Source: Tubiluchus corallicola (taxonomy: Eukaryota > Priapulida > Priapulimorpha > Priapulimorphida > Tubiluchidae). Taken from it: a stretch of DNA of 64,000 nucleotides. This document shows, piece by piece, positions 37,220 through 48,924 of the stretch. Numbering within the stretch: position 1 is the stretch's first letter; every line of letters begins with the position of its first letter. The position numbers and the translations under genes were made by a program. Location of the stretch: positions 109,501 to 173,500 of the forward strand of contig JAQGDQ010000010.1 in the NCBI GenBank assembly GCA_030141605.1, in the 5' to 3' direction. The notes below the pieces were generated by a model. That model did no database searches and was not told the DNA's origin. It was given only the letters and a program-made list of their open reading frames with translations.

Positions 37220-38998
37220 AACATGCAGGTAGGCTTGAAAGTCATATAAACTTTGGCGGCACGGAAGAAGGTTATAAATTTCATTAGGTTTGCATGTTAC
37301 AGTGCTATATCCAGCTCGCGGATTTTTCATTTGCAGAAAATAGTGTATGTTATTCAGTGCTAATTGTAGTAGATGATAGCTGCGCTGTGTAAATATTATT
37401 ATTAGGTATAGCGTGGTGCCATCTGTAAAGAAGAACGAGTAATCATTATTAGCTGAAACCCCTTTAAAAGTGGTCGTGATTTAATAAGGTGGGTTAAACG
37501 TCTAATTAACAACACAAGCATTACATAAAACCAAAACTGCAAGTTTTATCCATGCTCACGTATTAGTTAAAAAGTAAGTGACTGAAATACAGACATAACA
37601 ATGAACGCAAAAGTGTAACATTTTTAAAAGTTCAATAAAATTTTATTGTACAGAAGAATTGGAAAAAGGAATTCAAGTCTAGCTTCCACAGAAGTTTTGT
37701 AAATTTTATAACACATATGATCTATATAGGAACGACCACATTTTGCACGGAATCCGCATGTTTTGTCGCTGCAGATTCCGGAATCCGGACGCTTATGAAT
37801 ACGCCTCTAGGTAGGCGAACAAACTGAGAGGCGGTAATGAGACGTTACAATGCGAAGGTGAAACAAATCAGGCGGAACAAAACACGCAAACATCCGGCTT
37901 CAGTCCCCCGTGTGTACAGCATGCGCTGTAGGGAAGAGAAAGATCATAGCTTGCGCAGTAACAACAGTTCCTCAGACTATGCAAAGCTGCATTGGCTGCT
38001 CTCTGCAGGCTGCTACTGCTGTTCAGCACAATACACGAGCGTGTAGAGCACAATTATTGCCACGAGTGAACTCGGTGAAGCCAGTTTCTGTTAACAACTT
38101 TCCGCTGTTACATTACTAACAAGATTTCTGGAACATTCTTCGGTTAAATAGATATAGCAAATGTGTATTAGCTACGCGGGTCTTCAATAGTTAACTTGCA
38201 GTGATTGAGGTGAAATTTGAGTGCGCTGAAGTGACGTCACCGTGCACCTAATCATGTGACAGGTGCATGGATTTATGAATGAGTAGCGCCTCTTGCCCGT
38301 CATGCGGTACTAACTATCACTGTGTTGCGCGTAATGAAGAAAATAATAACAGTAGAAGACATTGACTCATAACATGCAGGTAGGCTTGAAAGTCATAAAA
38401 ACTTTGCCGACACGGAAGAAGGTTATAAATTTCATTTGGTTTGCATGTTACAGTGCTATATCCAGCTCGCGGATTTTTCATTTGCAGAAAATATTACAGT
38501 GGGAAATTACAAAGTAACTGTTTAACAATTTTTGCTTTCACATACAACTATATCCAATGCACATTAATGTTTCGGTTTTAGCTTTAGTTTCGTTTTACAC
38601 AGTCATTGACTAGTTAACAAGGCAATAGCGTATGTTATTCAGCGCTAATTGTAGTAGATGATAGCTGCGCTGTGTAATTATTATTATTGGGTATAACGTG
38701 GTGCCATCTGTAAAGAAGGACGAGTAATCATTATTAGCTGAAACCCTTTTAAAAGTGGTCGTGATTTAATAAGGTGGGTTAAACGTCTAATTAACAACAC
38801 AAGCATTATATAAAACCAAAACTGCAAGTTTTCTCCATGCTCACGTATTAGTTAAAAGTAAATGACTGAAATACAGACATAACAATGAACGCAAAAGTGT
38901 AACATTTTTAAAAGTTCAATAAAATTTTATTGTACAGGAGAATTGGAAATAGGAATTCAAGTCTAGCTTCCACAGAATTTTTGTAAATTTTATAACAC
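37098..38998. repeat. Recent tandem duplication with two large indels
   Basis: Unit A (37098-37714) and unit B (37719-38998) start with the same GATCTATA..GGAACGACCAC and end with the same AATTTTATAACAC, with very high identity where aligned. Unit B has two extra blocks. One is about 528 bp (37794-38321), placed between GGACGCT and TGTTGCGCG. The other is about 134 bp (38494-38627), flanked by AATA microhomology. Either unit A lost both blocks or unit B gained them. The small signal-peptide ORF spans the first indel position. Confidence 0.85.
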
Positions 38999-39689
38999 TT
39001 CTAAATGCGCAAATCTTTTTTAGCTGCGCCTTTTCTAAAATGCTCAGTATTTCTAAATGAGTTAAGAGACTAGTTTTTGATTGTCTTAAGAAATTTTAGC
39101 AAATTTAACAGTTAAAAACAGTAAAACAGTTTAAAATGTGTTTATTGGGTTACATTTGTTCAAAAGTTACCTCCTCGAGTTTGTTTTGAACATGAAAAAC
39201 TCATAAGTCATGTTGGAGTTGTTTGAGGCATGTGAGTCTGCTCTCACTCTATCTCATATTTGTTTTTTTGTGGCTCCTTTCAAATTTTGCAAACAACTTT
39301 GTGCAGAGTTGACCCAGCACTCACCAAGAGCTAGTTTTATCACGAAATGGGCATTGCCACACCCACGGGTTAAATTTTGTAACTGTTGACGCTTTTCCAG
39401 CTTTGTCTTTTCACTACGCGAATTAAAAATAAATAGTGAATCAAACTGAAATTGTGTTTCAAAATAACGGATAAAATTACGGGCTCTTCCTCACCGTTGA
39501 AAAAGGAGAGGGAAAACAGTGTCTATGCTACTTTGTTATTTTTAGTAAAGTCGCTCCTTCTTTTTAGCCCGTTTTTATCCGCTACTGCTGGCGTTGCAGA
39601 TCTATGAGAACAGTGCGCCGAGTTTTTATCAGTAATATTCACCATGTTAGGCATTCAGTTTACTACTATTTGATTCACATTAACTTACA

Positions 39690-40370
39690 AACGCAGAGGG
39701 CTAGTGTTACCAAACTTACAGGGTAAATACGCGAGGTAAGGGTCCTGAAAATGGTTTGACGAGTTGTGGCTGTATTCAAAAGATCAAGGACACTCGAAAT
39801 TGACCTCGATTGTCATTCAACTCATTCTAGGACTTCATTCCTAGAGTGAATTCATTTTGTGTTCATACGTAGTCACGTATTATGGGGTAGATATGTACAT
39901 GGGCTTTTAAAAAGCTGGGATTCCTTAAGGACCCAACTGGGAGTTAAAGTGTTTTTGTGTTCATACGTAGTTACGTATTATGGGGTAGATATGTACATGG
40001 GCTTTTAAAAAGCTGGGATTCCTTAAGGACCCAACTAGGAGTTAAAGTGCACAACGTTGCTAAAACTACAGTTACTAGAGTCACGAAACCTACAGGGATA
40101 ACATCTGTATAGTTAGAAAACTTGGAATTGGTTAAGTGCCCACGATAGGAGCCAAAATGCGACAGTTAGAGCATTGAGTTTTAATTCATATTAAACTACA
40201 AACGTATGTGGTTGTAGTCACAAAATATGTAGGGTAGGTACCTGGGAGCTTAAAAGTGGTGTGGCAAACAGTGACCTCACTCAGTAGGTCAAGGACACTG
40301 GATATCGTTCACTTATTATTGTTATTCAACTCCTTTTACGCCTTCGAGATAAATTCCGTTTTTCGACCAC
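39690..40370. repeat. Degenerate ~0.5-kb repeat containing a 98-bp tandem duplication
   Basis: Segments at about 39690-39850 and 40195-40360 share CAAACG, GTAGGGTA--TAC, AAAGATCAAGGACACT and TCATTCAACTC in the same order. Between them, a 98-bp unit is duplicated almost perfectly (about 39856-39953 and 39954-40050), including GTATTATGGGGTAGATATG. No coding potential is seen. Confidence 0.65.
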
Positions 40371-40837
40371 ACTCGACCAGGTTTGATCAGGTATAAACAT
40401 GGTTTACTACTGATTATAATGCAGTTCTTTAAGTGATCCATTCTTCCTTTTCTTATTATTCTTGTCTTATAGGCAGCCTGTTTAATACTCAATGATTGAT
40501 CGTTTGTAATAAGACTCGTTCGAGCAGAGCGGATTTAAACTTTAATTAAGAAGCTTACATGTGCAAGCTTTAATAAAAACAATATTTTTAGATCTTTGTT
40601 TTCAGCATTGAATTTTCTATTTTTCAATGATGATAAAGCTTGAACTGAAATAACACAGAAGTTATTATAGTTCGCATCAATGAGGATTATATATATATTA
40701 GCTAGCTTAGCACAACACAACAAGTTAGTGCTTTGAGGTGAATACAGTTTTTAACAGTTTTACTAAATACTCATTGCACTCCACTGAATTTTGCACTGCA
40801 GTGCAGCATAGGATAGTGTAATATATTACAGTGCAAT

Positions 40838-40900
40838 GCAATACAGTACAGTACAGTACAGTACAGTACAGCACAGCACAGCACAGCACAGTACAGTACA
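40838..40900. repeat. (CAGTA/CAGCA)n pentanucleotide microsatellite
   Basis: A run of CAGTA units changes to CAGCA in the middle and back to CAGTA. Confidence 0.9.
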
Positions 40901-41129
40901 TAGTTTTTTACGCGTGTAAAGCTAGTCTAGCATTCGCAGCTACATTTATATGAGTTTGTTTATCATTGCAACCAAAATGTTGAATTACAATGCAGCATAA
41001 AATTTACAAAATGAAAAAAAATATAAAAGTATAAGCAAGGTAGAACATACAGCGACAAGCACTATTGCACAGTTACAAGATAAATGTGCAAGATACATAC
41101 ACTACATGAGTCTAAACTTATGATTGGAA

Positions 41130-41610
41130 ATTAAATAAACTATATGAGATAAACCTGTTCTTGAATACCTCTGAAGTGTATAAGTAAGGGGTACTTCAGA
41201 CGGCGGCAAGTACTATATCTATGAATTTGGGCAACCGGCAATAGAGTGTGGGTTATATCATTAAGAGTATGAATTAATAATATTAACGCCCGACAGCTAA
41301 ATAAAGGTTGAAAATTAGCGACAATTAGAGCGCATACATAGTTTTCATTTGGCAAAATTATTTTCAATGAGCTTTTTTGAATAGTCGCTGAGAAATCAGA
41401 GAGATGAGCGCCTTACCTGACAAGCGTATTCAACAACTGACCTAATCACGGTGCAGTACATTTTTGTCGTATCATTAAGAGATCGATATCCCAGCTCTTT
41501 TTATTAGCTGGAAAAGATAAATTCTTTTACAGGCTTTGGTCCTTATATAAAGTCGGCTTTAGAGACAATAATTTACCTTTAAATTTAATTACATCTTTTT
41601 TTGTTTAGCT
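41130..41610 (-). pseudogene. Degenerate LINE reverse transcriptase, C-terminal part
   Basis: Read on the minus strand, the pieces ACKRIYLFQLIKRAG, DTTKMYCTVIRSVVEYACQ and KIILPNENY followed by a long block ending HFRGIQEQVYLI reproduce the conserved order after the polymerase domain in animal non-LTR retrotransposons (the usual pattern is ARKRLYFLRQLKRAG, IRPVLEYACPVF, Y-x2-AL-x3-N-x2-L). Frameshifts and stops separate the blocks, so the copy is dead. It lies downstream, in the same orientation, of the polymerase fragment at 42960-43290, so both probably come from one insertion. Confidence 0.7.
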
Positions 41611-42459
41611 AACAACAATTAAGGTAGCTGGATACAAACTTATAAACTTTCAAACCAATTTTTATCATAATAGACCATCTTTTTATTAATGCAATAGTCG
41701 TGCTTATATTCGTGAAAACAAATAAGTAACATAATATCTACATTCTTAAAATGTGACGTGATTAGCAGTTACATTAAAAATGAGCAAGTCTATTATGGAT
41801 AAAACCCTCTAATTGCAATGTCTGTAAATTACTACCTGTAAATATTGTTGTTGATTTGTTGAAGACTATCTAAAGAATATTGAATGTTGATCTGGTTGGA
41901 CCGCACGGTTTCTCTGCGAAATGAACTTTCTTGCTGCACGAGGTGTCCAGAAAAACTCGACAATTGTCTGTTTTTTTTGCAATTCTTTTGCATCATATTC
42001 CTTACGTACTGTATGTGAAACGGACCGGAGAAAGCAATGTATTCCATTTTCGAGAGGAGTGCCGAAGGATTTTTTCCTCGAGGAATTTTGGCTTTAGCGT
42101 GCAATCACGCTGTGTAGATACAGAATTTCCATTTATTTATCAATGCATAATATTTCTCACTGTGTTGTTGGGTAATAAAATAACCTAATTACGGTCTCTA
42201 AGGTTACTCCATGGTAATTGATGTTTTACACTGGGATAATTCGGGATAAATTACATTGAGGAGGTGTCCTTGCCTCCCGAGGACTATATCGCGGAGATTA
42301 TTTGATTTAGGGGGGAAATCGAACGCAGAATCTTGAAATAGCAGCTTCGTCACTGAACAATAATTGGACATTCAAATGGCAGTGTATGATTTGCTTTGGG
42401 CCACTATCAAAGTAAACAAAGTCAAAAAGAGTCCACATTGGCAACAACGCCTAGTGTCA

Positions 42460-42960
42460 GCAACAATGTTGCACTGATGAGTATGGAAAGGTACACTTCT
42501 GTTTATACTGTTCATTATTATCTAAGTTTTTTGGTGATTGAGCGCCTATAAGATATTGATATTATTTATATAAGTTATTTGTATTTATTTAAAGTGAACT
42601 GATATTTATTTCCTGTTATAGTTAACATGTACGTATGAATCAAACGGCGTGCAAATATACTTCTTTTGATTTTACATGAAGGATTGGTTTATGCTTGTCC
42701 TTCAACATGTAGTTGCTTTTTTTGCATGCGGAAATGCGGACCAGGGTGGATCGGTCAACAAAAATATTGCTCATTGATACACACTTATTTTCCAACAGAT
42801 ATCACTTTTCCTCTAGCTGTGAAATTTCCTTGTAATACTTATATTGCTGATGTTTCTAATTCATTCATATCTTCGGTAGCAAAACACTGAAGTTGTAAAT
42901 ATGTACGCTAATTTGTAGTTAGCCTAACTTGCCAAATAAACGAATCTAATCTAACGTAAT
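42460..42960. other. Probable insertion splitting the degenerate LINE
   Basis: This block lies between the two LINE pieces and shows no LINE-related translation on the minus strand. It ends with AATAAACGAATCTAATCTAACGTAATCTTA, a short-repeat tail like those at the 3' ends of plus-strand retrotransposons. The left edge is uncertain, and the region 41610-42460 holds nothing I recognise. Confidence 0.3.
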
Positions 42961-43290
42961 CTTAATCCAAATTGTCTGTACAATGTTAAACTATAAAGTC
43001 GGTAAACTAATGGATGTATAGAAAGGGCTTATCTTCAGCAAAAAGACGTATTGAAATCAGTAATAAAAGGTAGCTATATTATTAAAAATGTAGATAAAAA
43101 AGCAGTAGTCTTAGAGTGGATCCTAGTGGTACACCACAGTTTATATCCTGCTTATGAATTTCGTATAAACAATGCCTTTTTGCCCATTTTTTAAGTTTGT
43201 GGAACACGAAAATTCAGAGGATACGAAAGTCAATACATTGAGAGTTTTGTTTTGCGGCACCTTTTGAAGCTGTTCCTCTTTACCCAACTC
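42960..43290 (-). pseudogene. Degenerate LINE reverse transcriptase, catalytic part
   Basis: On the minus strand, QDINCGVPLGSTLRLLLF corresponds to the CGVPQGS-x-LGPLLF motif of non-LTR reverse transcriptases, and SIRLFAEDKPF corresponds to the FADD catalytic box. The second catalytic position reads Glu-Asp rather than Asp-Asp, and several stops interrupt the frame, so the element is inactive. Upstream WAKRHCLYEIHK fits the segment that normally precedes the GVPQGS motif. Confidence 0.7.
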
Positions 43291-43510
43291 ACGGCTATCT
43301 GTTACGCGTCATTAGTAAAGAATGGCTTTTTAATACCTGCCAAGTGTGGGTAGTGAGCGAAAAGAACATCAATGGCAGCAACGCAGTATCATTTACTTTC
43401 CTCGGCCTCTAATTAACTTTCGAAAAGCCATAGCGGTTCGCTTTTAGTAATTACACCGTGATCTCATTAAGATAGCTTATGAGACGCATAAGACTTTCCT
43501 ACATAAAAGT

Positions 43511-43720
43511 CTAGCAAAAATCCTCCATATCGATGAATTGGGTAAACGCCTCTGTAGTTTCTTGTAATAGCCGAATGTATACAGTTTCAGGACTGTGTAG
43601 AAAGCATGAATCAGAGGCTAGTTGTGCGCAAGCCAGCCTTAGTTGACGTATTATTGCGCAGCCTCCACATGAAATAACTGTAATGAGGAGAATAATAAGG
43701 TGCGCTAGCTGCATAATCAT
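43511..43720 (-). CDS. Small ORF with a signal-peptide-like start, unrecognised
   Basis: The 69-residue frame from the ATG at 43720 begins MIMQLAHLIILLITVISCGG, a strongly hydrophobic stretch of signal-peptide length, and continues with about 48 mostly polar residues including three more cysteines and an acidic C-terminus (IDMEDFC). It is less AT-rich than its surroundings. No family, splice site or promoter supports it, and a chance frame is quite possible. Confidence 0.2.
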   Translation of the reverse strand: MIMQLAHLIILLITVISCGGCAIIRQLRLACAQLASDSCFLHSPETVYIRLLQETTEAFTQFIDMEDFC

Positions 43721-44790
43721 CAACAAGTAACTGTAGGTTACCTAACAAAAAATGTCTGCAAATAATTAGTACAATGAATGAGAGCGGATTCCTGTCAGCG
43801 GCGGAGATGCGCGTTGAAGGGGGATTTCAGTGTTTCGCAATCCGAAACCTTAACTTTGGGCGAAGCCAACATATTGCTACGATATTGTTGAATTCATGTA
43901 CGTATGATTAATTAATTTGATGCATTAGCTTGCGTTACTAGAGGCGTTACTAGTATTGCGCCCTAAGTGTGTAGGCCTACTACACCCTCCTCCAAAACTT
44001 AAGTACAGAACGTCGTGATTGAAAAGCCATGTTCTGTAAAAGTTTGGCCTAGCATTATAGCCCCAAAGTTCATTTGTCACCTGCCATAAATAAACGAAGG
44101 TAAATCCCAGGTGGGAAATAAAGCGGCGTTTTGGATTCTTAGCACGCGTGACTCAGGCAATAATATCTGCGCTCTCCTGGTAATAGTCAGCAAATATTGT
44201 AAGAAAAGTATTTTTATGCTCACTTGCTTATTGTTCTAGGAACTTGGAAAAACGTTAGAAACTTTTAATAGTAATGAGAAACCAGGCGTAGCAGTTTTTT
44301 TGTATTTTGTCCTGTATAATTGATAAGTTATTGTTTGGATGGCACAAACCATGTGTGGCACTGGCACTAGAATTTCCTACATGTTCACATCACTGGATGT
44401 GCCTTGTTGTGCTGCAGCTACAGTACTTTGTTCCAGGCAGAACTCGAGTCGCATTGCTACTACTTTCGTTACGTAACTGGATATTTGCTTTCATTATGGA
44501 AACCGTATTATGAGTCTTGTCCTGCTTTTAGAGAGTTTTGCGACATTCGCTATTTCGTATCTGGAATATGTTTCTTAGCGATTTTGCATTTTCCTGTGTT
44601 GTGTTATTCAAAGTGCATGAACAGTGGTATACTGAAAAGTCATGTTTTCTATTGATTTTTATAATAAAAATTTTTATTAAACAGCTTTTTTCGTGATTAT
44701 GGATAATTTTTCCCTTGCTTTAATCCCCAGGTTTGCATTTATAACTCATTTTTCTGTTCCTTAAACGGTCATTGAAATCACTGTAATAAC

Positions 44791-44892
44791 ATAATAATAA
44801 TAGTAATAGTAATAATAATAATAGTAATAATAATGATGATGATGATGATGATGATGACGGCGGCGGCGACGACGACGATGATGATGATCTTT
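44791..44892. repeat. Trinucleotide (AAT/ATG/ACG)n microsatellite
   Basis: AAT-type units grade into ATG and then CGG/ACG units over about 100 bp. Frames that read poly-Ser or poly-Leu here are simple-repeat artefacts. Confidence 0.9.
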
Positions 44893-44984
44893 GTTTAAAG
44901 TCAGCTTTTAGATGAACAATTAACAAACTCCAAAGAGCTTTTGGACCGACTGTAAATAACAATCTACAACTACATAACAGAGAC

Positions 44985-45135
44985 TTATTGTTACCTCACT
45001 TTTACCCTAAATACCATGCGCCAGTAGGGCAACAGCAGCTACCATTTTTAAGGGCTTTGATATTACCCGGCCGCAGTATCGAACTCACGACCTCCCAGAT
45101 GGAAAGCGGACGCTAGACCAAACCGTTTTTAATCG
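44985..45135 (-). mobile_element. tRNA-derived SINE, second family
   Basis: On the minus strand a tRNA-like head has an A-box-type TGGTCTAGCGTCCGC and a B-box-type GTGAGTTCGATAC. A body follows with GCTGCTGTTGCCCTACTGG and GGTATTTAGGG, a layout common to tRNA SINEs of aquatic invertebrates. It is unrelated to the SINE at 31.4 and 34.3 kb. Only one copy is present in the window, so the ends are approximate. Confidence 0.6.
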
Positions 45136-47762
45136 ATTATATAATTTCGGTTTACATACTGCATTCCCCTGAGGTGACCTCTCCGTCAGACCCGTAAACC
45201 GAAAAGGGCTGCTAGGCAATAGCTGCAGTGGTGTGTGCATTAAGACATCATGTATTGGGTTATTACAATTGACGCGATCCATTAGGCTACTATTACTACG
45301 ATTACAGTTACTATTGACTGAGTTTCACCGTTCACCTATTAATGCTACTATTGTAGGTCAGAAATGCTTATTTAACAGAAAGCATGTCTAAAGAAAAATG
45401 ATTACGCGCAGATAGGAATCTTTTATATGGCTGTAAACGTTACACACTATTAGTTTCATTCATTTTTATTCATGTATTCGTTCATTCATTTACTGGTCGA
45501 TTTATCAGAATTCATTATCGTGTAATTCTGCTTACCCCTTTCTTCTGTTGGATCGAATATCCACTTTGTTTAAACTTGTTTTTATATGTTTGTTTACTCT
45601 AACACTTGCGATACCTTTCAGGAATTGCTTTTGGCGTATTAGATCTGTAGGAGATTACTCAAAACAATTTATACTGATCTTATATTTCTATTTTCTGATT
45701 TGTTTTGGAGCTTAAATTTCAAAAAAAAACTTAAAGAAAAGTTTTTAGCATGTGATCAATTACGGAAATTAACTCGAAGAAATGCCTGGTGCCAAGACTG
45801 AGCGAGCCTGGTATATTGTTATCTACTGCAACGTCTTTTCTGCTGTACATGAAAGACAAAAGGCAAGGTCGTATAAAATAAAAAGAGAATGACCGTCGCT
45901 AATGTCACCAAACCTGGTAGGCTGTCATTTTCCTAACTTTCTTGAAAATGGCTGCAAAGGGTCAAAGGTAATTGTCTCACGAAGGTGACGCTGATAACAC
46001 CAAGCCAATGGGAGCCCATTACTATTATACTGCTCTCGACTTGTGTAGATAGCAGCGTTAAGGCTACTGAGTGTTAAAACAAAAAAAGTTTACAAAATAC
46101 TACAATTTCAGCAACGAAATGTAAACATGCATTGCGAACTCAAACAGCATCTTCACACAATTTATAAAACGATTTTCAGAAAATGCGACGATATTACGGT
46201 TTGTATACAATACAAGTTATGTAGATGAACATTGTTAGTATCTAGATTATGGTATAAAACGAGAGTATCATTCCAAAATCTCCCCCTTCCAAAGATCTAA
46301 ATAGTATTACATTTACGACGAAGAATAAGAAAGTGAAATGCCGAAACTCAAGGATTAAAGCCATCGAGAGTAGGTGTCTACTGAGGGAGGGTCTCGTTTT
46401 ATCTGCTCTAGCACATCCGTCTGAGGGACTGTCTCGTCTCCTTCCAACCATTCATTCCATCTGTAGAAAATGCCAAGCTAATATGTATCACACAAATACA
46501 AAAATTTTGAAATTGTGTTTCTTTGAAATTTGCTCTTTGACTTCGTTCTAATAACTTCGTCCGCCGCCGAAGTTGGGTATCTGTATACTGTCTATGACAG
46601 TTAAATAGCTGTATCTCGCCTACTCACTTAAATGCAATTGAGATTGCTTGATGCCGTTGTAACTGATAGAATAAGTGTATTATCATGTTTTCTTGGAGGA
46701 TACAACATGAAGCTTTGTTGTTCATCCTAAGCATGGCTCCAGCCTTTTAAAGCATTGAGTGTAGGAGTATTTTTGAATCGTGCAGTATCAACAATCATGA
46801 TGTTAATAATCACAGTTTTACAGCAATGTTTAACGACTGTCCGAAATTGAATGGATATTATCGTAGCAATTGTCTCAAAATATTGTTCTTTTTAATTTCT
46901 TCTTACGTACGTTAAATTAAGTGAAATGTGTTGCCTCGCGATGCAGCACTTCAACACCCGATACCTTCATTATGTTGGCAGAATCGTTTTACAGGAGAAG
47001 ACTACCTGTGCATTTAAATTTAGTAGTTGTCCTCTTTGTGTCTTCTTTTTTCCGAGATTGGTGCAAGCTGTTGACCTTCACCAACATTACCAGGTGTCGC
47101 ATTCCAATAATCGACCTCGAATAAAGCCTTGTCTTCCAATTTATCCCTTAGTTATCTGTAACTTCTTCAATATACATGTATGTAGTGCATTTGTTTCGAA
47201 ATTTTTTAAACATGCAGTTGCTTTTTCAGGCAGTTGAATTAATAAATTTGATTCGGCTGTGAACCTTAGAAAAAATGAAAAAGTAAAAGGGTCGCTACTA
47301 TCACAATCATATTGTACTACCCAATATAGTTTTTAAGTATCTTATGACAGTACGACTAATTTCCTGTAAGATTATCGATCTGACTCTCAGTGTAATTGTA
47401 CTAAATCTATTTGTTTTTGGGCGCATTGTCACCTGATGCAATAGAGGCCGGCAAGATCATTATAATCAATCAGAACTACAGAGAGGCAGCTGGTTTGTCT
47501 TGTAGGTTTATGCATTGCTAACGCAACCACGTCGTGACCAAGTATTATGGCCTTTTAATGGCAGTTCTAAAGAATCGAGTAACGACTTGCGAATTCCCAA
47601 GTAGCACGTTTGTGGCATCAAAATATTCGGTTTGCTAGAGTTTGAGTTACCATATTTGGGCACACATGAGTAAAAAGGGCAATTTAATAGGTTACTGGTG
47701 CGTTTGCATGTAATAGCTTGGGAGGTTTAAAGCGAGAGTTTTTCAGTAACTTGAATTTGTTA

Positions 47763-48924
47763 GCTCGAAATACGCAAATGCAGTTCACGTGATAGGCTGT
47801 AAAATCGTTCGAATTCCCATGATAGGATGACTGCTTTCAAAATTGAAACCACGAAAGCATCGGAAAAACAGACAAACAAATAAACGACCAAATAAATCCG
47901 GAAAGCCAGTTGGTGAGCAGCTGGTAGCATCCGCAAATCTGAAAATAAGCCAAATATAAACCTTCTCAAATGTAAATAAACTATTATTTTTATTATTATT
48001 TTGCTGTAATTGCCAAGTGCTACAGAAGTGTCATTCATTTGAATGAATGAGCTGCACCAGGCTTTCATGTAAGGTTGACCATTGGCCAACGGCTATTTAT
48101 CTCTGCTTATCTAGTTTCCTATTTATAACAAAATAATACCACATCAGCAATGTTTTATCTGTATCTGAAATTGTTGTTTCGGTAAATTAATCGTTTTCAA
48201 GTAGGTTAAAACTTGATTGTGCAATACTTTCTCAAGTATTTTAGGTAAGCCCTGGACAACAGAAACGGAATGAGGCTACAATTTGTTAGTTCGTCCATAG
48301 GGCCGCCTGACTTTCAAATAGCTATAATCTATTCTCTACGTTAGCTACGTCGTACATAAATTTGCCTAAAAGTTGACTTATTATAAGTACATTTTTCACG
48401 TTTGAGGAAGACTGTGCACCAGAATTTAGATCTCATTTGAAGCCTCCAAAATACTCGTAAATACAGGAAATGCGTTGGTGGCCGGGATCTGCCCCGTACC
48501 CCGCTGGGGAAGCTTACAGCGCTCCCCCTGACCCCCTGATTGTATGCATTGTTCCCCGACCCACTGCACGCCTGTGAAATAAGGGAAAGTCAAGTTCATT
48601 TTTTTCTCAAATTCTCACGAGAGATTCGCTTTGGAAACTATGTTCACCACGTTTTTAATGGCCTATATAAGCCCAACTGATGTTGAAGTTTTTATCTCAT
48701 TATACTGGTTATACAAAGAATTCATGGCTGTTATTAAAGAAAAGAGACTTATAAGTTAAATAACTTACCTTTTTCTGGCGAATGTCGAACGCGTGTATTG
48801 CCCAAACATCGACATGTTTCGCGTTTTGGCACGAGTGAGCGTGAATGACGTTCGAGGTACAGAAAGCGTCTTTGGTTACCGATCTTTGTTTACCAATCTT
48901 TGATGACCTCGTGATTGTACTCAT
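47763..48924 (-). CDS. Candidate two-exon minus-strand gene fragment, unrecognised
   Basis: An open frame from an ATG at 48924 (52 codons, MSTITRSSKIGKQRSV...) ends at a strong donor, AAAAAG|GTAAGTTA, with its exon edge at 48769. It is clearly less AT-rich than the neighbouring DNA. Downstream on the same strand a strong acceptor, GGCTTATTTTCAG|ATTTGCGG (edge at 47941), opens two usable frames: a short one in phase with the first exon, and a longer hydrophobic one (to the stop at 47763) that would need a phase-1 partner. The splice signals are real in quality, but the join is not established and no family is recognised. Confidence 0.2.

Noticed and set aside
44720-44962. Poly-Ser/poly-Leu minus-strand frame
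   Set aside because: It is a translation of the trinucleotide repeat at 44791-44892.
46926-47237. 103-codon plus-strand frame with a CPLC...H...H zinc-finger-like pattern
   Set aside because: The spacing does not fit a standard C2H2 finger, and an overlapping frame is equally open; no other support.
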